64,000 nucleotides of DNA from Adiantum capillus-veneris (GCA_014529385.2 CM043944.1:47346768-47410767); one strand, 5' to 3'; positions 44,137 to 55,861 are shown, counted from the first letter of the stretch. The notes: generated from the letters alone by a model not told the origin. Made by a program: numbers and translations.

Positions 44137-44208
44137 TGTCACAGGCCTGGACACTTCAAGCGAGAAATCAATAGAAACACACGAACAAAAACTTCAAAAT
44201 TAGTGAAC

Positions 44209-44295
<87 letters not shown>

Positions 44296-44803
44296 ACATG
44301 GCATGGCGGAGTTCCGCGCCCAGAAGCACTGGCCCCAAAGATTGGCGCCCCTTTCAGTATTTCTTTATTATTGATAGTTGCAAAGTACAACTCGCCAAGG
44401 TCCGACTCTGTATCGAGTTGCTCTCGAAAGTGAGAGGCCTAAGGGCTCGTTTATTCTTAGAAGGGATGCCCAAAAGCAGAGCCCCAAAAGCATCATATTA
44501 AAAGCACTTCAACCCAAAAGCTAGCGCTAAAGCTGCCACATCATCAGCCCAACACAAATTGCGAAAATTCGTACAGCTTGCCACGTGGCACCAGCAACGC
44601 AAAATGCTGAAATTTCGTACGGCCTGCCGTGCTAGCATGTCAATGCGATTTACGAAAATCTCTCCCAAAGTCCAGGCTTCTATCTTTTAGGGTTTTGGGC
44701 CCCACGGTCGGTGCTTCATAAGTTCTTCAAGTTGGTCGGTTTAGTTCCTCTTGTCCACTCAGCCATTTCTCTTCCAGTTGGTCATGCCACGTTATCACTG
44801 ACA
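44137..44803 (-). repeat. 3' LTR of W
   Basis: Plus-strand view TGTCACAGGCCTGG...TTATCACTGACA; TG/CA ends. A GA microsatellite of about 40 units lies at 44212-44292. Confidence 0.78.
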
Positions 44804-44820
44804 TTTTTCCCTCTTGAAAG
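44804..44820 (-). promoter_or_regulatory. polypurine tract of W
   Basis: Minus strand CTTTCAAGAGGGAAAAA abuts the LTR start TGTCAGTG; the same CTTTCAAGAGGG lies beside the 3' LTR of V. Confidence 0.78.
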
Positions 44821-45640
44821 AATTGTAATTGCCGTCGATTACATCTACAAAAACAGCTAAAGGACGAAAACTTTCTTTAGTAGACACTGACTCTATGTAC
44901 TCATGCACCAGACCCCACGAATCTAGTACTTCTACAAAGACACTAATCAATCACAATTCTGTTGAGGGTCTCAAAGACAAATCCTGATGATTGTAACCAT
45001 TTAGCAATCACATCCAGACCACACTGATCTTTTCACGGATGTCTTGATCTACTAGATCTTGTTACTATCAGATTCATAACCTTTCACATTTCAATCAAGC
45101 AAACCATGCCCATGACCATCCCCACAAGATAATACATCCACATAGCATGCAATTCACAAATCACACACTTAGTTCACACTGAACACTTGTGTTTCAACCA
45201 TTCAATTCTAGCCATCTCATTCCGTCCATAACTCTTGATTCACCCTAGATCACTATGTAGCCATCTCATCCTTCAGAAACTCTTGATGCACTCGCAACAA
45301 TATCCAGTCATCTCATCCAGAGACACCGATCTCTAATAGATGTCAAGATGCACTAAGTTCAAATCACATTCATTCTTCATTCACTTAGCCATCACATCCA
45401 GATCTCACCGATCTCTAATAAATGTCTAGATGCACTAAGTTCAAGTCATTCATCAGACAAAATGTTGCAGACATTTCATCTATCTCTACATGTCTCTTAA
45501 CAACACACATGAAAGAGCACTTGTTTTCAGTTCAAGGAAATTTTCAATTCAGTGCACACAACTCATAAAGTCATTCCGCAAAATACTGTCAGCCCGTCAG
45601 CCCTAAAATTTCAAAGAGAAATTAGTGACTTTATTCAATC
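44821..45640 (-). other. non-coding spacer of W with repeats
   Basis: No frame of note. It contains two imperfect copies of CACCGATCTCTAATA-ATGTC-AGATGCACTAAGTTCAA (about 45325 and 45405). A related spacer is found in V before its 3' LTR (48340-48930), in the opposite orientation. Confidence 0.65.
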
Positions 45641-46923
45641 TAGGCAATCTGTGGAGTGGCTCCCCTCTTGTGCAATCCGCACTGCACCAGATTCAACCTT
45701 GCTGATTAATTGGTAACTTTTGGCATAGACACTTCTAATAGCCCAAAAGCTTCAAGGAACAGCTCTCTTTGAAGAGAATTTGTGAGGTTCTCTTCCTCCA
45801 TCCACTTTGCATCGAGAGCCAAAAAGTACCCTTTACCAAATTATTCGGTGGACCTAGCTTACCTTTTCTTGTGCCCTTTGACCTATTGGTAGCCCTTCTG
45901 GCCTCCCTATCCTTGGTACCTCAATTTGGATCTCGGGAATTCTCTGAACTACCAACTAATTCCCTTTCCTCTCTTTCCTTGTGCTCTGGGACCTGTGTGT
46001 AGCTTGTCTTGCCTCCCCTGTCCATTGGCACATCAGTCTCAATCATAAGAACCTTGAGACACACTATCATGTGATCCCCTTTCTTCTTCAGAATCCTCTG
46101 ATGAACTTGCATATGATTCCCTTAGTTTGTTGGAACCCTTGGATGCGATACCATTTGATTCTCTTACTGCTCTAGAATCCTATGATGAGCTATCATCCGG
46201 TTCCCTTGATTCATTCTCTTCATTGGCAGACTATTGCCCTGTTGAGGTGGATACTATCTTGTCCGTAGCATTAGTCAATGAGCCAACATGCATTCCAAAT
46301 CCTTGCTTAGCATGTCCCGTAAGTCATTAAATAGAGTTAGGCTTTTGGTTTAAACAAAACTCTCGAATCTCTTTTGGCAATCCACAACAAAACCGCTCAA
46401 TATGGCCTCTCAAAGTAATCTTCAGAAACGATGACACTGGCAAATAAGTATCCCAAGGGCCAAAACCTTTGGCAATAGTCATCCAATGTATCTTTCTTAG
46501 TCATTCTCAAGTGATGCCAAGTCGTGATGACATCTCTTTCATATTCGTCTGATATCCAAGTTGACGTGAAAATTTTCTTGAATGCTTCCAGGAGGGTTCA
46601 GGACACCCATCGAGCCCTTGAGTTTGTACAGCAATTTGACGTCGCCTTCTCTAGAGGTCAGTTCATAGAACACTCCAAGGTGCGAAGGGAGGTATCTTAT
46701 TTGAAAGGAACTGCACAGACATGGTGGTCTACTCTGTTATTACGTAGAGAGGCACCAGCGACCTGGATATAAAACGTCTTAAACCTGACGGTTTGATCCC
46801 CTTCCTTGAACTCCTTGGTTTTCTTGCTCATCTGTTCATTGTCAGAAGAAGACGAGCTCCCTTACTTCGAATTTCTAGATGGCCTTCCAGACTTTTTCAG
46901 AAATTTGTTTTTCTTGCTCTTTC
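45641..46923 (-). pseudogene. W gag with a local inversion
   Basis: Minus sense from 46923: basic, serine-rich part (KKNKFLKKSGRPSRNSK, SSSSSDNEQMSKKTKEFKEG), then FKTF, then an inverted block, then FKKIFTSTWISDEYERDVIT, WHHLRMTKKDTLDDYCQRFW and, in another frame, GHIERFCCGLPKEIREFCL. The inverted block (46580-46772) reads on the plus strand as THRALEFVQQFDVAFSRGQF, EVSYLKGTAQTWWSTLLLRR and EAPATW, which is exactly the capsid part expected between FKTF and FKKIF (compare X gag). Lower down are S/E-rich linker remnants. Inversion, stops and frameshifts inactivate it. Confidence 0.85.
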
Positions 46924-47410
46924 TGTCACAAACTGATGATGTGGCATGCTATAAGTTGTCCCAACTTATGGGCACTTGCCGACAGGGCCCTTTGGACAAC
47001 CAAAGGAATTGGCGGACTGATTGGTTGTATGGAAATCCGCAAATTGCGCTAGCAGCTTTAGCGCTAGTGCTTTTGGAGCCAAGAGCTTTTGAGTTGAAGG
47101 CTTTTCATGTAATTGCTTTTCCATGGCCAAGGGCCTTTAAATAAGTCCCCTAGGCCTCTCTGTAGCTCACTTGTGCAGATGAGCTGGTGAGCAAAGAGGA
47201 CCCGTGGGCAATTGTACTTTGCTCAAGCATTCGTACAAAAAAGAAATACCGAAAGGGGTGCCCGTCTTTGGGTCCAATCTCTTTGGGCATAGAACTACGC
47301 TGGGCTGTGTCGACTCAATTGAACTGTGAATTAAGTGTAAAGTATTTTAAAGTGATTCTCGCTCGTGTGTCGTGCCAGATTTTCGACTCGGGGCGTCCAA
47401 GACTGTTACA
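46924..47410 (+). repeat. 5' LTR of V
   Basis: TGTCACAAACTGATG...GACTGTTACA, 487 bp. The conserved R/U5 block AAGAAATACCGAAAGGGGTGCC is at 47242-47263 and a TATA-like TTTAAATAAG at about 47136. Confidence 0.85.
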
Positions 47411-47411
47411 A

Positions 47412-47423
47412 TGGTATCAGAGC
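47412..47423 (+). promoter_or_regulatory. V primer binding site (tRNA-iMet)
   Basis: TGGTATCAGAGC, perfect, one base after the LTR. Confidence 0.92.
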
Positions 47424-47474
47424 TGAGTCGATTTCTCTTCTACAAAGAAATCCGATCTCTTTTTCGTGACACAC

Positions 47475-48120
47475 ATGGATTCTAGAAAGAATCAGACGAC
47501 TGCTGCCACTTTAGGAACGAGAGGCAGCAAGGGAAATGGATCAACAGATCAAGAACACGAGCCACCTCGGCTTATGGAACTAATGGAGATGCAACGTCAG
47601 CAGCAGGTTGATGATTGTGCAAAGTAGATCCTCCAGTGTGCGAAGGATCCACAATATGACAAATTTTGACCCGGCACCCGATTGACGAAGTGCATACGCA
47701 TTGGCAGAAAGCCATTGATACACCAATAAAAGAAACCTCCTACCCCAAGGACGTTTATTGAAGAAGAACTTGACGACGTTGTTGAAAGACGAGTCAACCA
47801 ACTTTTGGGGGCGAAGAAAAAACGAAGAACCGCAACAAGGGGTCTGACTACCCTGGTTATTTGGGCCATCAATCTTCTTTTGCAAGTGCAAGAAAATAGA
47901 AGAAGCATGTATGCTTCGAAGGACTGTCTAGTTCGTTATCTTCTTTTGACAATCGTGACAAATGCGATTGGTAAATACGTTGCCAGGAATCATGTCTTAG
48001 ATCTGGAATCAATTTTTATGTGATGATTTGAATGTGCACTGATTGAGTCATCTTTCGTTTTGACTGTGGGGAACAAGGACATATATGTGCACGGTGTCCC
48101 AAAAAGGCACAAGAATGAGA
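47475..48120 (+). pseudogene. V gag fragments
   Basis: ATG 47475 opens MDSRKNQTTAATLGTRGSKG and stops at 47625. A second frame at about 47750-47890 gives PRTFIEEELDDVVERRVNQL and, shifted, GSDYPGYLGHQSSFASARK, a gag N-terminal region. At 48056-48100 a zinc knuckle reads RFDCGEQGHICARC: the first Cys of the CCHC is Arg (TGT to CGT). Capsid is mostly deleted. Not functional. Confidence 0.75.
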
Positions 48121-48940
48121 ATGAACGACAAATTCAAATAGAAGTGGACGAGAAGATACTCGATCCAGAATAGATACTAGATAGGAATCTGAAAGGGATA
48201 CTGATTTCTTGACAATCTTCTGCTTTATGACTTTATGAATGAAGAACTTTGAAATGGGATTTCCCTAAGATGACTCTGATTTATGTGTCAATTTAACGTT
48301 TTTTTTTTGGAAGATATTGTTATTTATGTACAAATAACCGGCGAGGAATTTGCATATGAATGCAATTGGGAGCAATGACAGCTCAAGAACGAACCCGATC
48401 ACGATTCCAGATAAGAATCATGAATTTTGAATGATGATGATGACTGATGATTCCCTTATGAATGAGATGACTAGATAGTGTGGTGAGTGCATCAAGAGTT
48501 CCTGAGGGATGAGATGGCTACACAGGGATCTAGGTGCATAAGACTTTTGAACAAATGGGATGACTAGATTGACTTGAAACAGTGCTCACTCATGTGATTG
48601 TGTTTGAGTGCCGGTTTGAAAGACAAAATGATTGCAGCATTTCGGTCTTGAGATTCTATGATCATGATCGCATTAAGAATTAGTTAATCCGACATCAGTG
48701 GGTCCGGTGTGAATCTAGATGCGATTGCTAAACACGTTGCCAGGAATCATGGTCCTAGATCTGGATGGATTTTATGTGATTTGATTTGAATGTGATGTGA
48801 ATGTTTAGTGATTGTCGTCTTTGTGCAACCGTTGGATTTGTGTCGTCTAGTGCGTCGGTACTTAGAGTCAATGTCTACTGAGCTAGTTTATGGCTTATGT
48901 CTTATTTTGCAGGCGTAATCGAGGGCGATTACAATTCTTT
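48121..48940 (+). other. non-coding spacer of V
   Basis: Stops in all frames. Contains related short motifs (GATGACTAGAT, TGCATCAAGAGTTCCTGAGGGATGAGATGGCT) matching in reverse the W spacer. Confidence 0.65.
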
Positions 48941-48953
48941 CAAGAGGGGGGTA
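48941..48953 (+). promoter_or_regulatory. polypurine tract of V
   Basis: CAAGAGGGGGGTA directly before TGTCACAAACTG. Confidence 0.85.
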
Positions 48954-49200
48954 TGTCACAAACTGATGAGTGGCAGTCCCGTTGACGTGGTAGAACCGTA
49001 CGAACGCTCAGATTTTACGCTGATTGGCTGACATGGCATGTCATACGGACAGCTCGTGAAACGTGTTGACAGATGTTGACGTGTCAGCGTACGGATTTCC
49101 CCGATTCTCGTTGGCAGCTTTTGGGCCAGAAGCTTCTTAGTTTGAAGCTTTTCATGTACTTGCTTTTGAGTTTGAAGGCCATGAGCCTATAAATATGTAC
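48954..49200 (+). repeat. 3' LTR of V (left part recognisable)
   Basis: TGTCACAAACTGATGAG... with TATA-like CCTATAAATATG at 49187-49198. Right end not identified. Confidence 0.7.
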
Positions 49201-49940
49201 TCATGGGTACACTTTCTCTCAGATTTTGTGAGAATAGCCCTATTGATTGCTACGAGGGATGGCTTAAGGCTTTCTCTCCCACTTTCCCTCTCTCCTGGAG
49301 TTTTGATGCAGATGTACGATGATGATGCCTCTTCTGCTGGTGTATGCCTTTTGGCCTTGGAGATCCGGAGCCTAATATTAAAGACTCTTTGGTGGAGTTT
49401 TTAACCTTCCTGTCATAAGTCCAGGTGGCCTGTTTCTGCTTTAGCTCGCTGCTACGGTCGCCCTTCACTTCCTTGTCTCTAGTCTTCAACGTATCACCTC
49501 TTTTTGTAACTTTGTATCGCCCTTTGGTTTGTTTTATCTCGGGGGTTTTAAATTTTTTCCATTGCTAGTTCTGGCTACATTGGGCTTACATAATGCCTAC
49601 GGGCCTCATAACTTGTTTATGTAATACAAAATGGTCTAAGAGCTCCTTTTTGTCAAAAACAAGAGTGCACACGAATAATCAACAAACTGAAAATGAATAA
49701 ACTTCCAACTCAAAAGAAATGAGGGAGAAGATCGACACAGTATTTGGGACCAGAAGATCGGCTATTTCCCCCCTTAAAGAGAATTTTTCCTGGCAGTAAA
49801 GTCCCCTTGCTGCTAGCGCTTGTGCAAAAATTGGACCTTGAGAGAGAGAGAGTGGGTTGCTTTTATAGACCTCTGCACCCCGTAGGAATAGCCGGTGCGC
49901 TTTATTTTCAGCCGGGCAGTGCTGGCTTGTTTAGACCAAT
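49201..49940. other. no recognised gene
   Basis: Probably LTR-derived at the left; the remainder holds short frames only. A short AT/GC-mixed stretch (49740-49940) flanks element Z. Confidence 0.45.
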
Positions 49941-49945
49941 GGAAT

Positions 49946-50380
49946 TGTCACGATTGTGACTATGTTAACAGCAATACATCTACTCCTAGTTGCAGACACG
50001 CGAAGTGCCATGCCAAGGAGGACCCCTACGCTTGGATGGTCACACCCCTTCGCCCAAAGGACGTGTCTCTTCGCCAAAAGCCACACTCCTTTGACGACTG
50101 GTCACACCCCTTCGCTCTACGAGTGCGACTCTTCGCCCAATGGTTGCAGCTCTTCGCCGAAAGGATGTGTCTTTACGTCTAAAGTCATGTCTCTTCACCA
50201 AGAGACGTGTCTTTTCATTTATGTCTCTCTTCGTCTCCTATAGAAGGAGCCCTTGTATCACACAATCAATGAATCAAACACAGAGTCTTCTAAGTCTTGT
50301 TCTAAGTTCAGTTTCAGTTTCTTAAGTCTTAATCATGAGTTTAAGTACTTAATTAAGGATTAGCGTCTAGAATCCTTACA
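49946..50380 (+). repeat. 5' LTR of Z
   Basis: 435 bp. Internal imperfect repeats CACCCCTTCGCxxxxxGGAxGTGTCTCTTCGCC. It differs from the right LTR at few positions, so the insertion is fairly young. Confidence 0.95.
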
Positions 50381-50381
50381 G

Positions 50382-50393
50382 TGGTATCAGAGC
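50382..50393 (+). promoter_or_regulatory. Z primer binding site (tRNA-iMet)
   Basis: TGGTATCAGAGC, perfect, one base after the LTR. Confidence 0.93.
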
Positions 50394-51166
50394 AAATTTT
50401 TTCCCGGGACCCTACGATTGTGAGCCTCTCACCCTTGACGCTACACTCTACCCTTCCCGAAGTTACATGGAAGCAGACGAAAGATGGTACTACGACCATA
50501 TGAGGTAACTTGAATTTTAGCCCTCCAATTCTATATATAAAAGACAGAACATAGATATGTCTCTATGGCGTACCCGGTGAATGTCTGCTAGTGACTCTTC
50601 GAGTGTCCCTTCCCTCGGGTGATACCTCTTGAACCCACACTCCCACCAATCATGTGATAGGGCACGGACCCGACAGGCAGCCACACCTTCGCCCATGCTC
50701 GCACCCTTTCCCCATGGAGACGTGCCCCTTTGTGCACCCCTTTGTGGGCTGAAATCGCAGCCTTGCTGTTGGCATGCTGGTTCGTGATACCCTTTCGTTG
50801 GCATGCCTTTTTGCTGCCCTTTATTATATGTAAAACCTCAGCAGCGCGCGATGTATTAAAACCAGCAACGCACTACATTAAAACCCACCGGCGTTATATA
50901 TTAAAAAGCCCACCAGCGCTGGACAACTTGGCCAATGTGTGCCCCTTGGTGCAGCATGGCTCTTCATCAATGCTTGCACCTCCTCGCGTGGTCCCCTTGT
51001 GGCACAGTATCCCGTTGCTGGTGATCGCACCCCTTCAAGTGCCTTGCGCTGCCCATAGCAAACAGCCACGCTGGCATCTCTTCAAAACTCCACGCAATTC
51101 TCAGCAGCAGCGTAGCGTTTTATTAAAATCAGCCAGCGCTTGAGTAGTTTTGTAAGTGAACACCCA
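50394..51166 (+). other. Z leader, no gene seen
   Basis: Short frames only; several CCAGCG..TATTAAAA..CCAGC units at 50840-50925 and 51110-51140 form a degenerate repeat. Confidence 0.5.
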
Positions 51167-51700
51167 TTAAAATTTTAAGGGAATTGGCCGACCGCCCAAA
51201 AAGTTTAGGTGGGCACCCATTGGTACCAAACATTCAAAGAATAGGCCACCAGCGAAACAGCCAGCGTACAAGAGAAAAACACCAGCCAGCCCATGGACCT
51301 GGATAATAGCCTGATTAAGAACACCACTTCTGTCAGAATTTAACATAGCAAGAGTTTGATCAGACAAGTTTAGATTTCCGCATGGAGTTTCAACTTTCGC
51401 CTGGGTGATGTTCTGGATGGTGTCTCTATTCAAGAACTCTCCACGATTCAACCCAGCAGCGAACCAACCCCTAGCGGCCCTCTTCAGCGTGGGTTCGGCA
51501 CAATCGACAGCCCCAATCCAGTTATTGGTCACTAATGATTGACCGCCCGCCCATGGTCGCCAGAATGTCTTTGCCTTTACCTTGGTGTCTGGTTTACAGA
51601 AAAGCAAAGCCCAGCAAGAAACAATTGTTCTCTCGGACTTGTTCCCGATGTTTCCGGGTGGTTCCCCACACTCCTCTTTCCCAGTAGCTGATGCTGCATA
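51167..51700 (-). other. unassigned antisense open frame in Z
   Basis: Minus strand stays open for about 178 codons up to base 51700, against the direction of Z. Sample segments: GEPPGNIGNKSERTIVSCWA, FWRPWAGGQSLVTNNWIGAV, NRDTIQNITQAKVETPCGNL. Composition is protein-like, and the plus strand here is full of stops, but there is no ATG at a convincing place and no recognised domain. It could be a captured gene piece or chance. Confidence 0.3.
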
Positions 51701-51707
51701 ATAGGCG

Positions 51708-52003
51708 ATGGAGGCAGATTTTGCCTCTACGTCACATACACCTGTACCCGAGGACCCGATAGCAGTTCTCAAAGCGCAGATGGCAACACTTTCCAGAAGC
51801 CTCGCATCAATTCACACTCGCTTCGAGCAGATGCAGACGCAAAACACTGCTCAGAGTCGTCCTACTACTTCTTGGACGATTAATGCAGCTTATCCGCCAT
51901 CTTCTTTCGACGCTTCAGTGGTCGACCAGCAAGAACCACTCAAACATAAGCCTTCAGAACCGAAATTTTCTCACCCAAAGCATGGTTTCTCAGAGACAAC
52001 TAG
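51708..52003 (+). CDS. Z internal ORF, N-terminal part (before X insertion)
   Basis: ATG 51708 opens MEADFASTSHTPVPEDPIAV, then a helical, coiled-coil-like stretch (LKAQMATLSRSLASIHTRFEQ) of the sort found at the start of some gag proteins, and a polar tail with HKPSEPKFSHPKHGFSE. Codon 99 is split by element X, which duplicated ACTAG here. On the far side the reading continues in the same frame at 61495. No family recognised. Confidence 0.7.
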
Positions 52004-53339
52004 TATAACCGGCCTGTACAACGTAAAGGGCGGTACTATTTCAATTACTTGTTAACTTTACACACAGCACCATGAAGGGAAGAGAACACAGTTGCGTCCA
52101 GCGACTAGAATGTCACTGCGCACACGAGACCGACACCCTGTAGGCCCCAAAGATTGGTGCCCCTTTCGGTATTTCTTTATTCAAATTAAGATAGACGATC
52201 CGACCACTTAGCACAAGCTTTCACAAAGCTGTCCAAACCTGGTGAGGGCTGAAAACACAGGTTTTCGACCTGATTTTGGCAGCATAACGACGCAAAAACC
52301 CCTGTAGGTCAAAAACACTTGTCTAGGACGGATTCCCTCGCTATCTGGAAGCTTTCTGGTGAGCTGTCACAGAAATTCAGCGGGCTGTAATTCCCTGTTT
52401 TTCACAGCCGGGTGCCCAAAAGCCTATACACGCCTCCCAAGGCTCTCACGAGGCTCCCCCGGGGTTCCCTTGCAGTTTAGGTGCGAAACCATAAACTTGT
52501 AGAAAAACACAGCAGGCTGTAATTCGCTGTTTCGGATCGTTTTTAGCGGAGCGAACACACCTACGTGTGTCCCAAGGGCTCGCGCACACAATGGGACAGT
52601 TCCCCTGTGAATTGGACGAGTTTTCACGCGAGAAAACTCTCCAAACTCGCAATCTTTCGCGATGGAACTGTGCGTACCTGTGGGGGATTAGCAATTAGCT
52701 AATCCGGTTCCTGTTCAGAAGGCTCTTGCCTTGGCAAACGCGCATAAACCCCCAGAACTGTACATATTCATCTGAGTAGCCCAACTAGTGGGGCATTACC
52801 ATATGTGCCAAAGGGGAGAGAGAGATGCACGAGAGCAAGTCATCGTGCTACTTGAGACAGAGGAGAAGGCAAGGTTTCCATTAAAGCTGTAGACGTGCAC
52901 CCACTACTCACACACACACTGTAGGTCACTTGCCTTGAGCAAAAATCAGCCCAAGCCTCAAATGAGCCCCCTCCAGCTGAGGTGTCCTGCAGATGGCTCT
53001 ACAACTGCCAAGTGTCCAGTTTGCCCCTTTGAGTTAATTCCTTAGTTCCCACTCACTTATAAAGTTGTGACTTTCCGAGTGGCCCAGATTTCATTTAGCG
53101 GGAACAGGGTTCCATACTCATCAGAATTCAGTGCTAATTGGCCCGACCAGTCCCAGACTGACCGACCAAGACTCCCGTTGTGAGAAACCTATTCGGCCGC
53201 AGCCGTTTTACACTGGCCATGCAATGTCCACTTGCACCTTTTCAAGGGTTCCGGGGAAAACAAGTAAAAATAAAAATAAATAAAAATATCTAGTACTTAT
53301 TTACGGAAGGCAACAGGAAAAATACACCTCCTGGTGACA
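52004..53339 (-). repeat. 3' LTR of X
   Basis: 1336 bp, partner of 60183-61489. It keeps a segment around 52683-52700 (GGGGATTAGCAATTAGC) that the partner lacks. Confidence 0.95.
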
Positions 53340-53351
53340 CACCCCACCCTT
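53340..53351 (-). promoter_or_regulatory. polypurine tract of X
   Basis: Minus strand AAGGGTGGGGTG directly before the LTR start TGTCACC. Confidence 0.82.
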
Positions 53352-53599
53352 GAAATACTGCAAGCGACCTCGCTTGCATGCCAATAATACATGCAGTATC
53401 TCTTGATATCACATATATTCTATGATGGGAATCCAAGATGTACATGCTTCCGGAAATGTAGCGTTGGACGATTAAACAATCCCACCAACCTGGCTACGAC
53501 ACATATATCAAGCATAGAAGTCTTCTAGTGTACTCTCAAGCACAAACTTCTCTAGCTAAATTTTGTATGGAAAGAGTAGATACAATTGCTTAACTACTC

Positions 53600-53879
53600 T
53601 CTTGAGCATCATGAACCATGCTCTTGCCTTGCTCCAGAAAAGGCTACATCAAGTCACTGTGGGTTCCATCTGAAAGGCTTCAAGATACAATTGCAATAGC
53701 TGAGGTGAATCAACCAATTTAGACTCTTCCATCCATTTGGCATCCAACGATGGATAGTTCTTGAACTTCACCATGCAACCTTTCCTCTCACCTTTCTTTC
53801 TTTATGTGCCAATATCTGTTCACGAACAAGGATTTCATCCAATTCTTCCACTTCGGGTTGTTCCTCATCAAGCATATTC
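53600..53879 (-). pseudogene. X pol C-terminal end, beyond solo LTR Y
   Basis: Minus reading after the Y insertion: MLDEEQPEVEELDEILVREQ then LAHKERKVRGK, then (shifted frame) the remains of an AKWM-type / LLQLY-type chromo-like end seen in plant gypsy polyproteins. It connects to NLLRPFVGNVPEN at 55362 when Y is discounted. Confidence 0.78.
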
Positions 53880-55356
53880 TGTAACCGGCCTGTTCAATCC
53901 AAAAAGGGCGGTAGACTTTACTTCAAACCTTGATTTAGCTTTCACCCATTATTAGTTGTCTATTTTACCTGTACTTTCAAGACACAACAAAGGGGAGAGG
54001 GATACAGGCTGCTAGATTGCACCTGTATGAGTAGACGGACACCAGATTGGCCCCTAACTTAGGCGCCCCTTTCGGTATTTCTTTATTGTTCAAAAGAGGG
54101 AATAAACGCTGTGGTTCCCTACAAGCTGCCCCGCACAAACTCGGCTGAATTTCCACTGTTCCAGCTCGATTTCGGCAGCATAACTGTACTAGGACCCTTC
54201 ACAGTCAGTATTCCCACGCATTGGCTGACCTTCCCGACGCATACGGGCACTTTGCAAAACCTGGCGAGAATCTGCAGCACGCTGAATTCTCTGTTTTCAG
54301 CCCTGAAAATGCGCCAGATCACCTGTATAGTGGTCCCCTTGCGTCCCCGAACCTCCTGGGGGTATTAGGGTCCGTTTAGGGCCAAAACCCTAAACCTGCA
54401 AAAATACACAGCAGGCTGTATTTCACTGTTTCGGGCTCCGTTTCGCGTGCCGGTCGCATCCGTAGCAAGTCCTCGAGCTCCCGCACCTGTAGGTCTACTT
54501 GCCCTTTGAATCGGACGAGATTTCTGGCGTGAAACCTCTCCGAATTCACCTGTACCTGCGGGGGGATTAGCCGCTAGCTAATCCAGTACCTGTTCAAGAG
54601 GCTCTTGCCTCGGCAATCGCGCATGAACCCACACAACTGTACATTGGTCAAATGAAGAGCCCACTAGAGGGGCATAACATACTGCCAAAGGGGAGAGAGA
54701 GGGCAGTGCGTAGCGTGCAGGGCATCACTCCTGGCACCGCACTGTGCATAAGAGGGAAAGCAAGCACTCCATAGCTCTTAACCTGTGACAAAATCTGAAA
54801 ATGAGGCTCTCCCCCTCCTAAATTCAGCGCCACTTCTTGATGCATGAGGCAAGTGCACCAGAAGGTGCCACTTGGCACATTTATAAGCATTTTCCCGTTT
54901 CGGGGTTGCCGTCTAAAAATATCCCAACCGGTTGCCCAGTTGACTTCACGGCAGAGTAAGAAAATGCTCCCTTGTCATTCCGGCGATAATGACGTCAACA
55001 CATTTTCAGGTCCCAAAATAGCAGTTCCCTAAATTTTAGGAGATGCTGCCATTGTATCTTTCTAGGTCATCCGACCCTCTTTGTACACTGCGGCCACATC
55101 CAGAACTGAAATGTAGCCTCTGTAGCAAAGGATTCCACTTTGGCTAGTCAATGACCCCACTTTGGCTAACCATAGTCTTTGTCCAACCTTAGTGCTCTCT
55201 TGCCCTTAGGCCTGGACTCCCTCTGGACAGTTCCACACTAGCTATGCAATGCAGGGCAGTTAGATTTCCCGAGGGGTGTTTCCAAAAAGTGAAAGTAAAT
55301 AGATAATAAGAAAGAAATCAACAAAAAGGATAGATAGTAGTCACACGCTGGTGACA
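53880..55356 (-). mobile_element. solo LTR Y inserted in X pol
   Basis: 1477 bp, minus view TGTCACCAGCG...GGCCGGTTACA, related to but clearly diverged from the X LTRs (shared block GGCGCCCCTTTCGGTATTTC at 54061). It is flanked by a perfect 5-bp duplication TATTC (53875-53879 and 55357-55361), and the pol frame continues across it. A lone LTR with duplication is the product of recombination between the two LTRs of a former full element. Confidence 0.95.
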
Positions 55357-55361
55357 TATTC

Positions 55362-55861
55362 TCTGGCACATTACCAACAAAGGGTCTTAGAAGGTTGACA
55401 TGAAAAGAATTATGTATTTTCCAGCCTTTTGGTAGCTTTAATCTGTAAGCTACATCGCTGATCTTTTCTGAAATCTGAAAAGGACCATAATATCGCATAC
55501 TGAGCTTAGGAAACAAGCGTTCCTTGCCTTTCCTTTTCCTTAACCTGGCCTTTTCAAAGCGCAAAAGCACCCAATCACCAAGTGAAAATACAAGTTCACG
55601 ACGGTGACGATCAGCAGCTTTCTTTTGCTTAGCCCGAGTCTTCTAAAGAGCAATCTTTATCTTCCTGTATGTTTCATCCATATCTTGCACATACTTGTCT
55701 GCCTCAAAAATCTTGTCCTTAGTCTGCAAAATGGGCGGGACTTTCTTCTCTCCTTCCTCTATCTCAAATGGTGCCTTACCTGTTGACGTATGCACAGTGT
55801 TATTGTAAGCATATTCAACCAATGGAAGATGGTGTTCCCAAGTTGCCTTGTGCTCTGACAT
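55362..55861 (-). pseudogene. X integrase C-terminal domain
   Basis: HLPLVEYAYNNTVHTSTGKA (end of the catalytic core with the conserved N-x-x-x-H), APFEIEEGEKK, an in-frame TAG at 55643, then DWVLLRFEKARLRKRKGKE, KLSMRYYGPFQISEKISDVA, YRLKLPKGWKIHNSFHVNLL, the usual GPF/Y-like module of gypsy integrase. A frameshift near 55860 separates it from the core at 55862-56700. Confidence 0.9.

Larger units (their letters stand above)
44137..46923 (-). mobile_element. LTR element W, gag-only, interrupted by element V
   Basis: Minus orientation: 3' LTR 44803-44137, polypurine tract beside it, a non-coding spacer and a decayed gag up to 46923 where element V starts. No protease, RT or integrase is visible. 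The LTR shares with V, X and Y the block AAAGAAATAC(C/T)GAAAGGGGxGCC (minus view; 44335-44370), so all are one superfamily. The 5' LTR of W was not found. Confidence 0.75.
46924..49200 (+). mobile_element. LTR element V, gag-only, with dissimilar LTRs
   Basis: 5' LTR 46924-47410, tRNA-iMet site, gag start at 47475, gag fragments to 48120, spacer, polypurine tract 48941-48953 and a 3' LTR from 48954. The 3' LTR shares the first 18 bases and the AGCTTTTxGxxTxGAAG..TTTTCATGTA..TTGCTTTT promoter-proximal block with the 5' LTR but little else, and homology fades after the TATA region near 49190, so the right end could not be fixed. No pol. Confidence 0.75.

Noticed and set aside
47412-47423. tRNA genes at the TGGTATCAGAGC sites
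   Set aside because: These are primer binding sites next to LTR ends; no cloverleaf sequence surrounds them.
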